DNA of 64,000 nt, from positions 1 to 64,000 of the forward strand of contig NZ_JABWCV010000009.1 in the NCBI RefSeq assembly GCF_013371085.1. The letters are read 5' to 3'. The position numbers and the translations under genes were made by a program. The stretch is from Vreelandella maris. Lineage in GTDB: Bacteria > Pseudomonadota > Gammaproteobacteria > Pseudomonadales > Halomonadaceae. The stretch's first letter is position 1. Every line of letters begins with the position of its first letter. Shown here in pieces: positions 18,234 to 26,717 of this stretch. Under the pieces are notes generated by a model. That model had not been told where the DNA came from. It did not search any database and saw only the letters and a program-made list of their open reading frames with translations.

Positions 18234-18735
18234 TTTACTAGAGTGGCAATTATGCCAGCGCATATCGCGGCTCTCGCTGTATCGCCCCTGGCGCATTACT
18301 CTGCAAGCTGCCAGCCGCTTAGGTGATTGGCCGGTATGGGTGCTGCTGATTCTGGCCCAGCCCTGGCTTCAACCAAACGGCTCGTGGCGGTTGATGCAGT
18401 ACAGCGTTATTGCGCTGTTTGCCATAGCTGTATATCGCCTGGTAAAAACACGACTCTGTCGTGAGCGGCCCTTTATCACCTATAGCGAGGGCATCCTGTG
18501 CTGTGAACCGGCACGTGATCGTTATAGTTTTCCCAGCGGCCACACCATGCATGCGGTGATGTTTAGCGTATTAGTAGCCGCTCACACCCCCTGGCTACTA
18601 CCGGTGATCCTACCGCTATCCCTACTGATTGCGATCTCCCGCGTCGGGCTGGGGCTGCACTATGTGAGTGATGTACTGGCAGGCGCTGCATTGGGCTATG
18701 CCTTTGCCTTGGTCAGCCTTTATTGGATGGGGTAG
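18196..18735 (+). CDS. PAP2-family membrane phosphatase
   Basis: 179 aa with about five membrane helices. All three PAP2 motifs are present: KTRLCRERPF, PSGHTMH and SRVGLGLHYVSDVLAG. It is likely to dephosphorylate phosphatidic acid or undecaprenyl pyrophosphate. Beside a lipid-type glycosyltransferase, phosphatidate to diacylglycerol is the more attractive role. ATG 18196 follows AGGAGG and lies inside the upstream gene, so translation is coupled. Confidence 0.85.
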   Translation: MRPRPLVVFDRLDLLEWQLCQRISRLSLYRPWRITLQAASRLGDWPVWVLLILAQPWLQPNGSWRLMQYSVIALFAIAVYRLVKTRLCRERPFITYSEGILCCEPARDRYSFPSGHTMHAVMFSVLVAAHTPWLLPVILPLSLLIAISRVGLGLHYVSDVLAGAALGYAFALVSLYWMG

Positions 18736-18854
18736 GCCATTTTCTTCCGACTTATTTTTACCGCTTATTAACCGTGGGCTGACTTGCATTTGGCTTGCTC
18801 TATTTCGAGCGTATGGTGCCTGAGCGAAGCAAAGGCCGTTGGAAGCAATAACGC

Positions 18855-18890
18855 AAAATGCCCGCTGACGCGGGCATTTTAGTTATTTTT
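18855..18890 (+). terminator. Rho-independent terminator after the PAP2 gene
   Basis: An 11-bp stem (AAAATGCCCGC with GCGGGCATTTT) and TGAC tetraloop, followed by TAGTTATTTTT. It may also serve leftward transcription from the small gene at 18919-19050. Confidence 0.85.
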
Positions 18891-18918
18891 AAATAATTGT
18901 TATGGTTAGAGCAGTTGG

Positions 18919-19050
18919 TTAAATGTCGGGGGGCATGTCATCGCGCTCGTCCATAGTGGCCATGAAAGATGTCTTAAACATCATATACACACCCACCCCC
19001 GAAAACCCTAAGAACAAAACAAACATGCATAACATCAATGCCATCGCCAT
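18919..19050 (-). CDS. Small membrane protein, 43 aa
   Basis: One N-terminal membrane helix (MLCMFVLFLGFSGVGVYMMF) and a short acidic tail (MDERDDMPPDI). There are two in-frame ATG near the start (19050, 19044). I do not recognise a family. Hydrophobic-plus-acidic-tail architecture, a plausible start and its own space make it a credible gene. Confidence 0.55.
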   Translation of the reverse strand: MAMALMLCMFVLFLGFSGVGVYMMFKTSFMATMDERDDMPPDI

Positions 19051-19232
19051 AATCTTGTCCCTGTTCGTGTGCGGTCGTTACGTTGACGTTTTCTAACCGC
19101 TACATTTGGTTTTATCGAAAGGATAGACTAAAACACAGGTTTTATCTGTACGAGAGCTGTGTGTACAAAAGCGATGCAGAAAGCTAAATTTTAAAACATA
19201 TAAAAATCAATCGCTTATAATATCTTACGCAC

Positions 19233-19411
19233 GCAAAAAGACCACCCCGTTTTTACGAGATGGTCGTTTTGCACCGATTCCACTCCTTGGTCTGATGAAC
19301 AGCGCCTCCTTGCGCTGCAACCAGTGAGTGGGCGGATTGTCCTTTAACTTCCTGTTTGTCTTTCGGCGTCCTGCCTTCCTTTTGTCTCTCAACCCACTCA
19401 CTTAGTTACTA
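19233..19411 (-). ncRNA. RsmY/CsrB-like regulatory small RNA
   Basis: The minus-strand transcript has seven GGA motifs in about 120 nt (AAGGAAG, CAGGACG, CAGGAAG, AAGGACA, AAGGAGG, AAGGAGT, TGGAAT). One sits in a perfect AGCGC-AAGGAG-GCGCT hairpin and several are inside a domain closed by GTGAGTGGG/CCCACTCAC. It ends in a Rho-independent terminator (stem 19240-19250/19255-19265, then five T). A GATAAT -10 lies at 19418-19423. Repeated A(N)GGA loops are the hallmark of RNAs that titrate CsrA/RsmA. I saw no convincing GacA box. Confidence 0.65.
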
Positions 19412-19787
19412 ATAACAATTATCTAAACGGCTAGAGCTAAACAACTGAACTTCTAAGCAACTACTCAGTAGCTGCAGGGACTGCGCCAAGCCATGCCAAT
19501 AATCAATATTAATAATTAAAAACAATAACTTAAAAACAACAAACATTTCCAAATAGGCTAATTTCCCTGCACTTTTGATGTGTAGAACTGGCACATGCGA
19601 CATAAGCACACGTTATCAAGACACATCTATCTAGCTGAAACACATTAAAATGATGGCGAAACGGCGCAACAGCGATTATTTTTGCTAACGAACCTTCCCA
19701 CTTTGCTATAAAAAGGCTTTGCTTTAAAAAGTGTCCAGATAGCTCTATCAATGTTTGACGCACGCCCATGCCTTTGAGGAAACCGCT

Positions 19788-19919
19788 ATGAAACGTACTA
19801 TTGCGCTTGCCATACTCGTCATGACCACACTTCTGTTGGTAAGTGGTTGCAATACCATTCGGGGTGCTGGTGAGGATATCGAACAGGGTGGAGAAGCTAT
19901 CCAACGCTCAGCGAGCTAA
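19788..19919 (+). CDS. Entericidin-like small lipoprotein
   Basis: 43 aa: basic start, hydrophobic signal and lipobox LVSGC at residues 19-23, then the entericidin-like NTIRGAGEDIEQGGEAIQ. The mature lipoprotein would be about 21 residues. GAGGAAACC serves as the Shine-Dalgarno. It is membrane-anchored with a stress-related role by family analogy. The esterase-like gene starts 2 nt after the stop, so the two are probably co-transcribed. Confidence 0.85.
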   Translation: MKRTIALAILVMTTLLLVSGCNTIRGAGEDIEQGGEAIQRSAS

Positions 19920-19921
19920 AC

Positions 19922-20455
19922 GTGATGATGACTGTTTACTTATCCCACGGCCTAGAGAGCGGCCCAGAGGCACTTAAAATCCAGGCACTAAAAGGCGTTG
20001 CTGAAAAACTAGATGATTGTGAGCCCGTGGTGATGGACTATCGAGGCATGGCAGAGCCCCAGCAACGTCTTCAGCATCTTTTACAGGTGATAGCCGAGCG
20101 CGGTGATGATCCTGCCCACTGTGTACTGGCAGGTTCAAGCCTGGGCGGGTGGCTAAGCGCGGCCGTCAGCGCTCAGCAGCCCGTATTAGGCTGTTTTTTG
20201 TTAGCCCCCGCGTTAGGCATAGCCGCCTACCCTGAAACGTCGCCCACCATCCAGGCACGCCACACGCACATTGTTCACGGCTGGCGCGATGATATCGTTG
20301 CCCCTGAACCAGTGATTGAACGTGCTCGCCTGCAGCGGCTGTCGCTGAGAATGGTGGACGATGATCACCGCTTACACGCCAGCCTCGACACCATTTTGGT
20401 CGATTTTGAGCGCTTTCTATGTCAATGCAGCGCGGACTCTCAGAACGACGCATAA
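19922..20455 (+). CDS. YqiA-type alpha/beta hydrolase
   Basis: 177-aa small esterase-like protein. The nucleophile elbow is GSSLGG, LSHGLESGP supplies the oxyanion region, the acid lies near VHGWRDDIV and the catalytic His in DDDHRLH. The length fits the UPF0227/YqiA group. The physiological substrate is unknown. Confidence 0.82.
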   Translation: MMMTVYLSHGLESGPEALKIQALKGVAEKLDDCEPVVMDYRGMAEPQQRLQHLLQVIAERGDDPAHCVLAGSSLGGWLSAAVSAQQPVLGCFLLAPALGIAAYPETSPTIQARHTHIVHGWRDDIVAPEPVIERARLQRLSLRMVDDDHRLHASLDTILVDFERFLCQCSADSQNDA

Positions 20456-20541
20456 CCGCTGATCAAAACAAACATTCGACACAAGCAACCAAAACCTATA
20501 CAAATGGTGTACACAAAAACCAGATAGTGAGGAAATTGCTT

Positions 20542-20709
20542 ATGTTTGGCATGTTTAAGCGCGACCCCAAAAAGAAACTCCAGCAAAATTATGAGCGTAA
20601 ACTGCAAGCCGCGATGGAAGCGTCTCGTAACGGCGATATGCGCGCCAATGCCACCCTTACCGAAGAGGCTGAGGCGATATTGGCTGAGATTAAACGCCTA
20701 GAGCAGTAA
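20542..20709 (+). CDS. DUF6435-type small protein
   Basis: 55-aa, highly charged, helical protein starting MFGMFKRDPKKKLQQNYERK, with ANATLTEEAEAILAEIKRLE at the end. It matches the DUF6435 pattern of short Lys/Glu-rich proteins. ATG 20542 follows GTGAGGAA. The frame is open further upstream inside the hydrolase, but that extension is not family-like. The function is unknown. Confidence 0.75.
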   Translation: MFGMFKRDPKKKLQQNYERKLQAAMEASRNGDMRANATLTEEAEAILAEIKRLEQ

Positions 20710-20723
20710 CGACTGTTTAGCCT

Positions 20724-22151
20724 TTACTCGTCAGCCAGTGCTGGCAGCAGCGTTTTTAATTTGCGGGTCAATGTATTGCGCCCCCAGCCAAGCAGTTCAG
20801 CGGCTTCACCTTTGCGCCCACCGGTATGTTTTAAAGCGGTTTCAATCAGAATCCGCTCAAAATCGGGTACCGCCTCTTCCAAAAGATGCGTATGGCCTTC
20901 GGCCAAGGCATGATCCGCCCAGTCGCGAAACGCCGTACGCCAATCACCATGAGCGCTACTTTCGGAAGCGCTTGGCGAGCGCAGTTCCTGCGGCAAATCT
21001 TCAACAAGGATTTCACGCCCCGACGCCATAACCGTCAGCCACCGGCAGATATTTTCCAACTGCCGCACGTTACCGGGCCACGGCAAGCGCGTTAGGTGGG
21101 CTTCCGCTTCACTGGTCAGCACTTTGATATCGGTAGTCAGCTCTTTCGCCGCTTCGGCCAGAAAATGTCGGGTTAAACGTGGTATATCTTCGCGCCTTTC
21201 AGCCAGTTTCGGCAGGTGGATACGAATCACGTTCAGGCGGTGGAACAAATCCTCTCGGAAGCGGCCGTCATCCACCAGCACTTCTAGATTTTGGTGAGTA
21301 GCGGCGATGATACGCACGTCCACTTTGACCGGCGTATGCCCCCCGACGCGATAGAACTCACCATCCGCCAGCACGCGCAGCAGGCGCGTTTGGGTTTCCG
21401 ATGGCATATCGCCTATTTCGTCTAAAAACAGTGTGCCGCCGTTGGCCTGCTCAAACCGCCCTTGGCGCTGCTGTGCCGCCCCGGTAAAAGCGCCCTTCTC
21501 ATGGCCAAACAGCTCCGATTCGATCAAGTCGCGAGGAATCGCCGCCATGTTCAACGCGATAAAGGGTTTACCGGCACGCGGGCTATGCTGATGCAGCGCC
21601 TGGGCAACGCGCTCTTTACCCGTCCCCGATTCCCCGTTGATTAACACCGTGATATGCGAGTGAGAAAGACGGCCAATGGCGCGAAACACCTCCTGCATTG
21701 CGGGCGCTTCACCAATAATCTCAGCGTTTAAGCCTTCCGGCACGACGACCGGTCGTTGGCGTTCCCGGGCGTGGGCCACCGCGCGGCGCACCAGCGCCAG
21801 GGCTTCATCAACGTCAAACGGTTTAGGCAGGTATTCAAACGCCCCGCCCTGATAGGAGGCGACGGCGCTGTCTAGGTCGGAATGCGCGGTCATCACGATC
21901 ACCGGTAGATCGGGATGCGCCTCGCGTACTCTCGCCATTAAGTCCAGGCCGTCGATGCCTGGCATACGAATGTCGGTGACCAGCACGTCAGGAGGGCTTT
22001 CGAGTAAACGCGCAAGGGCTGTATCTGCACGCTCAATACACTCAACATCGAGATCGGGCTGCGCCAGGGCGCGTTCCAGCACCCAGCGGATAGCGCGGTC
22101 GTCATCGACAATCACCACCCGCGCAACATCGGTACGTGTAGCCTCAGTCAT
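20724..22151 (-). CDS. ntrC: Nitrogen regulation response regulator NtrC
   Basis: 475-aa sigma-54 activator: receiver domain (VVIVDDDRAIRWVLERAL, phospho-Asp in VLVTDIRMPG), AAA+ domain (Walker A GESGTGKE, GAFTGA loop in HEKGAFTGAAQQ, Walker B TLFLDEIGDM) and a Fis-type helix-turn-helix at the C-terminus (GEAAELLGWGRNTLTRKLK). Phosphorylated by NtrB, it activates nitrogen-limitation promoters such as glnA. It overlaps ntrB by 8 bp. Confidence 0.95.
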   Translation of the reverse strand: MTEATRTDVARVVIVDDDRAIRWVLERALAQPDLDVECIERADTALARLLESPPDVLVTDIRMPGIDGLDLMARVREAHPDLPVIVMTAHSDLDSAVASYQGGAFEYLPKPFDVDEALALVRRAVAHARERQRPVVVPEGLNAEIIGEAPAMQEVFRAIGRLSHSHITVLINGESGTGKERVAQALHQHSPRAGKPFIALNMAAIPRDLIESELFGHEKGAFTGAAQQRQGRFEQANGGTLFLDEIGDMPSETQTRLLRVLADGEFYRVGGHTPVKVDVRIIAATHQNLEVLVDDGRFREDLFHRLNVIRIHLPKLAERREDIPRLTRHFLAEAAKELTTDIKVLTSEAEAHLTRLPWPGNVRQLENICRWLTVMASGREILVEDLPQELRSPSASESSAHGDWRTAFRDWADHALAEGHTHLLEEAVPDFERILIETALKHTGGRKGEAAELLGWGRNTLTRKLKTLLPALADE

Positions 22152-23235
22152 GACGCTTCTCCGGTAAAATTATTACCAATGGAATCAGTAAACGAAATTC
22201 GGTATGTCCGGGTCGTGAGTCGCATTCAATCAATCCTTGATGTTGGTGCAAAATCGACTGGGCGATCGATAACCCAAGGCCACTGCCTTCTGCGCGTCCT
22301 GATACCATCGGGTAGAACAGCGTTTCCTGCAGCGTATCGGGAATGCCTGGGCCGTTATCAATCACCGAGACTTCACTGACTAAACGGTGGCGTTCCGCCC
22401 CGAGGGTAAACTGACGCCGGGCGCGGGTGCGCAGTATTAAGGTAGGTTCAGGGGTTTGCGCATCGCTCATGGCTTGCACGGCGTTGCGCGCCACGTTGAG
22501 GACCGCTTGAATCATCTGAGATTCATCGCCGGAAAGGTCGGGCAAACTGGGGTCATAATCGCGGCTAATAACAACGCTGGGATGCTCGGCAATTAACAGC
22601 GCGCGTACACGCTCCAACACCCGGTGAATATTGACCGGCTCATGCTTAAGCACTCGGTTAGGACCCAGCATGGAGTCGACCAAGTCGCGCAGCCGATCCA
22701 CCTCTTCCACAATGATATGGGTATATTCGCGCAGCGCCGGATCGTCTAAATCCCGTTCTAACAGCTGTGCAGCACCACGAATCCCGCCGAGCGGATTTTT
22801 CACTTCGTGAGCAAGCCCACGGGCCAATATCTTGATGGTTTCTTGGCGAGTGGTTAGCGCCTCTTCACGCGAGATCTGCATCAACCGATCCCGCGGCTCC
22901 ACTTCTAACAGTAACTCGTCGTCCGATAGCGGCGTTACAGTGTAGTCGACCGTCAGCGGCTCACTGTTCAGCGGCGTAATACGCGCTTCTCGCTGGGTGT
23001 AAGGATGAAACGCATCCCGCGCTTTAGCCAATACCTCATCGATGCTGTCAACACCGCCCAGAAGCGTATCTAGGCTGATGCCGTGAACGCGGCTTAAGCT
23101 AACCGCTAGTAAGGCTTCAGCGGCAGGGTTCATCCAGCGCACACGCAGCTCGCCGTCCAGCAGCAGTACCGCCGTGGTGAGATGTTCAAGCAAACGCTGA
23201 TGCATGGTGGTGTCCTGAGAAATTACGTCTTCCAT
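22144..23235 (-). CDS. ntrB: Nitrogen regulation histidine kinase NtrB
   Basis: 363-aa soluble sensor kinase. A PAS domain lies at about 15-110; HisKA has the phospho-His in LAHEVKNPLGGIRGAAQLL; the HATPase has NARNAVQAM, DNGPGIP and GSGLGLSIAQ. It phosphorylates NtrC under nitrogen limitation and is switched to phosphatase by PII. It is placed downstream of glnA in the usual glnA-ntrBC direction, with one DUF4124 gene between. Confidence 0.94.
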   Translation of the reverse strand: MEDVISQDTTMHQRLLEHLTTAVLLLDGELRVRWMNPAAEALLAVSLSRVHGISLDTLLGGVDSIDEVLAKARDAFHPYTQREARITPLNSEPLTVDYTVTPLSDDELLLEVEPRDRLMQISREEALTTRQETIKILARGLAHEVKNPLGGIRGAAQLLERDLDDPALREYTHIIVEEVDRLRDLVDSMLGPNRVLKHEPVNIHRVLERVRALLIAEHPSVVISRDYDPSLPDLSGDESQMIQAVLNVARNAVQAMSDAQTPEPTLILRTRARRQFTLGAERHRLVSEVSVIDNGPGIPDTLQETLFYPMVSGRAEGSGLGLSIAQSILHQHQGLIECDSRPGHTEFRLLIPLVIILPEKRHD

Positions 23236-23426
23236 CGCCGTTGCAGACCTACAGGTGGATAATCAATGAGGGAACTGCAAAAAGCGCGCCAATTATGCAT
23301 TTATGCCTAGTTGCACGGCTTGCGGGCATAGCAATAAAAGAAGATGGATCGTTTTAGCGCAATCACCGCGCCAAATGCCTCCACAACCGCACCAATTTAG
23401 TGCATTCGAGATTTTAACCACCCGGT

Positions 23427-23975
23427 CTAAGGAACCGTAATCGTCACTGCGGGCGTGCGATGCTGTAAACGTTGGCTACTATCCAATAGCTCTGCTTGAA
23501 GCTCGTGCTGCCCCACAGGAAGCCCTGTTAACCAGAAAACATCACTGTGCAGCGCGGTCTGGCTAATCTCTCCATTCACTATCAGCCGCACTTGGTGGTC
23601 ATCGCGCAGCGGAGGCGCAATGGCCACTTCCACCGCGGTGCTTCGCTCCGGCAGCCGTGCGCCTTGCTGGGGCAGCGCAATCGAAAAGTGGTCATAAGGC
23701 ATAAAAGGCTGCCCTGGCTTGCCACGTGGGCGCTCAGTAGCGGGCGTTGCCACACTGGCCGTAGCCGCGCTTAACCCAGGTGGTAGGCTTGGCAACGGTG
23801 CCAATTCCAACGCCTCACCGCCGCGGCCAGGGTTATCGGTAAACGTAACGTTACCGTGCTCATCAATGACCCTGAAAACCGTCTGCCCGAAAGCGGCACC
23901 TGAAATGATGGTCGCCTCGATGCTCAGTGCAGCAGCCATCAAGAAGCTGATCGCGCACGTGGTTAGCTTGCCCAT
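23427..23975 (-). CDS. DUF4124 domain-containing exported protein
   Basis: 182 aa. A signal peptide (CAISFLMAAALSIEATIISG) is followed by the DUF4124 motif FRVIDEHGNVTFTDNPG near residues 33-50, a Pro-rich linker, then an Ig-like domain (HFSIALPQQGARLPERSTAV to the end). It is probably periplasmic or cell-wall associated with unknown function. Its position between glnA and ntrB is common in Oceanospirillales-type genomes (recollection). The start is taken at ATG 23975, which gives a normal signal peptide. Confidence 0.78.
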   Translation of the reverse strand: MGKLTTCAISFLMAAALSIEATIISGAAFGQTVFRVIDEHGNVTFTDNPGRGGEALELAPLPSLPPGLSAATASVATPATERPRGKPGQPFMPYDHFSIALPQQGARLPERSTAVEVAIAPPLRDDHQVRLIVNGEISQTALHSDVFWLTGLPVGQHELQAELLDSSQRLQHRTPAVTITVP

Positions 23976-24011
23976 ACCGCTCCTCACACTTGTCACAACC
24001 TCAATAACGAC

Positions 24012-24035
24012 AAAACCCCGCCGAAGCGGGGTTTT
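24012..24035 (-). terminator. Rho-independent terminator downstream of glnA
   Basis: Perfect 9-bp stem AAAACCCCG/CGGGGTTTT with a 6-nt loop, T-rich on both strands. It separates glnA from the DUF4124-ntrBC genes. Confidence 0.88.
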
Positions 24036-24117
24036 GATACTATTTTGATCAACTGCGTCTTTATCAACTGTTACCACCGCCAGGGTGATGGTAGCAGCTA
24101 GGTGCTAAAAGCGCTGA

Positions 24118-25524
24118 TTAGCAGCTGTAGTACATATCAAACTCGATGGGGTGCGTCGTCATACGGATACGCTCCACTTCTTCCATCTTGAGTTCGATGT
24201 AAGCATCGATCATTTCGTCGGTGAACACGCCACCTTCGGTCAGGAACGCACGGTCAGCATCGAGGGCTTCCAGTGCTTGATCCAGGCTGTGCGCTACGGT
24301 CGGTACTAGCTTGCCTTCTTCTGGTGGCAGGTCGTACAGGTTTTTATCCATAGCATCGCCAGGATGGATCTTGTTCTTGATACCGTCGATACCGGCCATC
24401 AACATGGCAGAGAATGCCAGGTACGGGTTGGCAGTCGGATCAGGGAAGCGAGCCTCAACGCGCTTGCCTTTCGGGCTAGCGGTGTAAGGAATACGGATTG
24501 AAGCAGAACGGTTGCGGGCACTGTAGGCCAGCATTACCGGCGCTTCAAAGCCTGGCACCAGACGCTTGTAAGAGTTAGTCGAAGCGTTAGTGAAGGCGTT
24601 CAATGCACGAGCGTGCTTGATGATGCCGCCGATGTAGAAAAGCGCCATTTCAGACAGGCCAGCGTACTCGTCACCGGCGAACTGGTTCTCACCACCTTTC
24701 CAGAACGACTGGTGAACGTGCATACCAGAACCGTTGTCGCCTACCAGCGGCTTCGGCATAAAGGTCGCCGTTTTGCCATACGCGTGCGCCACATTGTGGA
24801 TCACGTACTTCATTTCCTGAACTTCGTCAGCTTTCTTCACCAGCGTGTTGAATTTAACGCCGATTTCGTTCTGACCCGCGTTGGCAACTTCGTGGTGGTG
24901 AACCTCGACAGTCTGACCAATCGCTTCCAGGGTGTTACACATCGCGCCACGAATATCGTGGAAGCTATCAACCGGGGGAACCGGGAAGTAGCCGCCTTTA
25001 ACGCGCGGGCGGTGGCCCAGGTTGCCGCCTTCTACCTGGCTATTGGTCGCCCAGGCGCCTTCGTCAGACGTGATTTTGTACATGGAGCCCTGAATGTCAG
25101 ACTTCCAATGTACTTCGTCAAAAATAAAGAATTCAGGCTCAGGACCGAAAAACGCGGTGTCGCCCAGGCCAGTAGACTCTAGATAAGCTTCAGCGCGCTT
25201 AGCGATGGAGCGCGGGTCACGATCGTAGCCCTGCATAGTGGCCGGCTCGATGATGTCGCAGCGCAGCACCAGCGTCGCATCTTCGGTGAAGGGGTCGAGA
25301 TAGCCAGTGCCATCTTCCGGGCGCAGAATCATGTCGGATTCGTTAATGCCCTTCCAACCTTCGATAGAAGAGCCATCAAACATCTGGCCATTCTCAAAGA
25401 ATTCTTCGTTCACATCGCGAGCAGGCACAGTAACGTGCTGTTCTTTGCCGCGTGTGTCGGTGAAACGCAGATCTACCCACTTAACATCATGTTCTTCAAT
25501 TAGCGCGAGAGTCTTGGCTGACAT
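24118..25524 (-). CDS. glnA: Glutamine synthetase, type I
   Basis: 468-aa GSI, which makes glutamine from glutamate, ammonia and ATP as a dodecamer. [28 protein letters not shown] and [13 protein letters not shown] carry metal and substrate sites, and the adenylylation-type Tyr lies in [10 protein letters not shown], so control by GlnE is expected. The C-terminus [11 protein letters not shown] is standard. A sigma-54 promoter and NtrC-like sites lie upstream. Confidence 0.97.
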   Translation of the reverse strand: MSAKTLALIEEHDVKWVDLRFTDTRGKEQHVTVPARDVNEEFFENGQMFDGSSIEGWKGINESDMILRPEDGTGYLDPFTEDATLVLRCDIIEPATMQGYDRDPRSIAKRAEAYLESTGLGDTAFFGPEPEFFIFDEVHWKSDIQGSMYKITSDEGAWATNSQVEGGNLGHRPRVKGGYFPVPPVDSFHDIRGAMCNTLEAIGQTVEVHHHEVANAGQNEIGVKFNTLVKKADEVQEMKYVIHNVAHAYGKTATFMPKPLVGDNGSGMHVHQSFWKGGENQFAGDEYAGLSEMALFYIGGIIKHARALNAFTNASTNSYKRLVPGFEAPVMLAYSARNRSASIRIPYTASPKGKRVEARFPDPTANPYLAFSAMLMAGIDGIKNKIHPGDAMDKNLYDLPPEEGKLVPTVAHSLDQALEALDADRAFLTEGGVFTDEMIDAYIELKMEEVERIRMTTHPIEFDMYYSC

Positions 25525-25747
25525 AGAGTCCTCCGGTATGAGCGTGGCTTAAAGCTAACGACTGTAAGCTACCGATAAATGTGTTGTTCGACAAAATACG
25601 CGCTAAACCGCACGTTTGTCATTCTTGTTCGCTCAACGTTTGCCTGACATTAGTGAACAAATCGCTCAGCGAGCATTTCAAACCGGCTATCGTTTTAGCA
25701 CGTCGTAGGACTTATGCCTACGGCCCGCTAGCCGCTTGCAAATATAA

Positions 25748-25763
25748 TGCAGAGAGCATGCCA
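25748..25763 (-). promoter_or_regulatory. Sigma-54 promoter of glnA
   Basis: The minus-strand sequence TGGCATGCTCTCTGCA matches the -24/-12 consensus TGGCACG-N4-TTGCW with two mismatches and exact spacing. It would start transcription near 25736, giving a 5' leader of about 210 nt before glnA. Confidence 0.7.
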
Positions 25764-25894
25764 ACTCTGCACCAATATGGCATAGAAAAACAGCAACCAA
25801 TTGTTTTATAACTGTTAAAAAGTGGATCAGGATGCCTCTTGATGACGCAAAGCGGCTAAATACAGGTCCGGAAGCTGTTTAAGAAAGGCATGAC

Positions 25895-25940
25895 GCACCA
25901 ATACAGAGCAAAAATAATGCCTTATGCGCCAATAAAGTGC
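25895..25940 (-). promoter_or_regulatory. NtrC-like enhancer sites upstream of glnA
   Basis: GCGC-N7-GTGC at 25926-25940 and GCAC-N7-GAGC at 25895-25909 resemble the NtrC dyad GCAC-N7-GTGC. They lie about 140-190 bp upstream of the sigma-54 promoter, a normal enhancer distance. The rest of the 25525-26057 gap shows no gene. Confidence 0.5.
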
Positions 25941-26057
25941 ATAAATAATAGTGAGCCCTCTTTTTTGGCTCGCAAGTTTTTTTACTTGCTACGCAAATAA
26001 GCCAGCTACTACAATAAATTACAATTTGATAGATTTGCTCACAATCGGAGTCGGCAA

Positions 26058-26681
26058 ATGGGATCGGTTTGCTTTATCGTTGATGCCATGGTGACGGGTA
26101 ACATGTTGCCACGCCACTTAAAATCCATACGTGATTCTGGCGTAGCCGACCACTTGCTGCCCATTTTGGTAACGAGCACGCAAGCCCATGCGCGTCTCAG
26201 CTCGATTGAGCAGCGTTACCACACTCATTGCTTGATCACCCCCAAGCTACCACTAGGCGCACGCCTCAATAAAGCAGCCTTTGCCAGCCAAGCTGAGTGG
26301 TTAATTATTGCGCTGCAGAAACAGCCACTGCCTGCCAGCCTCTGGGGCTCACTCTACCCGCAATTGAACACCTACAGCCTTGATGCCTTAATTGTTGGCC
26401 TTGCTCAGCCATCATTAGCCAAACGCATCCTGCGCCGCTTATTGGCAAGCACGCTGCTGTTACCGCCCTACATCGCCGTCAGGCGGGCCTGGCTTGAGCG
26501 CTTAGGTGGATTTGATCCTGAGCTGGATGACGCCAGCGCGATTGACGATTTTTTACAGCGCTTGCATGACTGCCCCACTCGCCTAAAAACGTACAGCGGC
26601 CGCTTGCTTAGCCAGGCCGATGAATACCCATCCGCCATGCTGCCTAACGACCCGGATCTCGCTTACACATCGAAGCGGTAA
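26058..26681 (+). CDS. Glycosyltransferase family 2-like protein
   Basis: 207 aa. The start (VCFIVDAMVTGNMLPRHLKS) and the segment VRRAWLERLGGFDPELDDAS resemble the acceptor-side motif of GT2 enzymes (R-x6-GGFDE-like). A clear donor DxD motif is not seen, and the protein is short for the family. The assignment is tentative: possibly a degenerate GT2 or a glycan-related protein. Confidence 0.5.
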   Translation: MGSVCFIVDAMVTGNMLPRHLKSIRDSGVADHLLPILVTSTQAHARLSSIEQRYHTHCLITPKLPLGARLNKAAFASQAEWLIIALQKQPLPASLWGSLYPQLNTYSLDALIVGLAQPSLAKRILRRLLASTLLLPPYIAVRRAWLERLGGFDPELDDASAIDDFLQRLHDCPTRLKTYSGRLLSQADEYPSAMLPNDPDLAYTSKR

Positions 26682-26717
26682 GCCGTGCCTTTCGATTTAT
26701 GCACTAACATTTTCCCA

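Noticed and set aside
19561..19640. GacA-binding palindrome upstream of the small RNA
   Set aside because: TGTAGAACTGGCACA and neighbouring strings do not fit the 18-bp TGTAAG-N6-CTTACA pattern.
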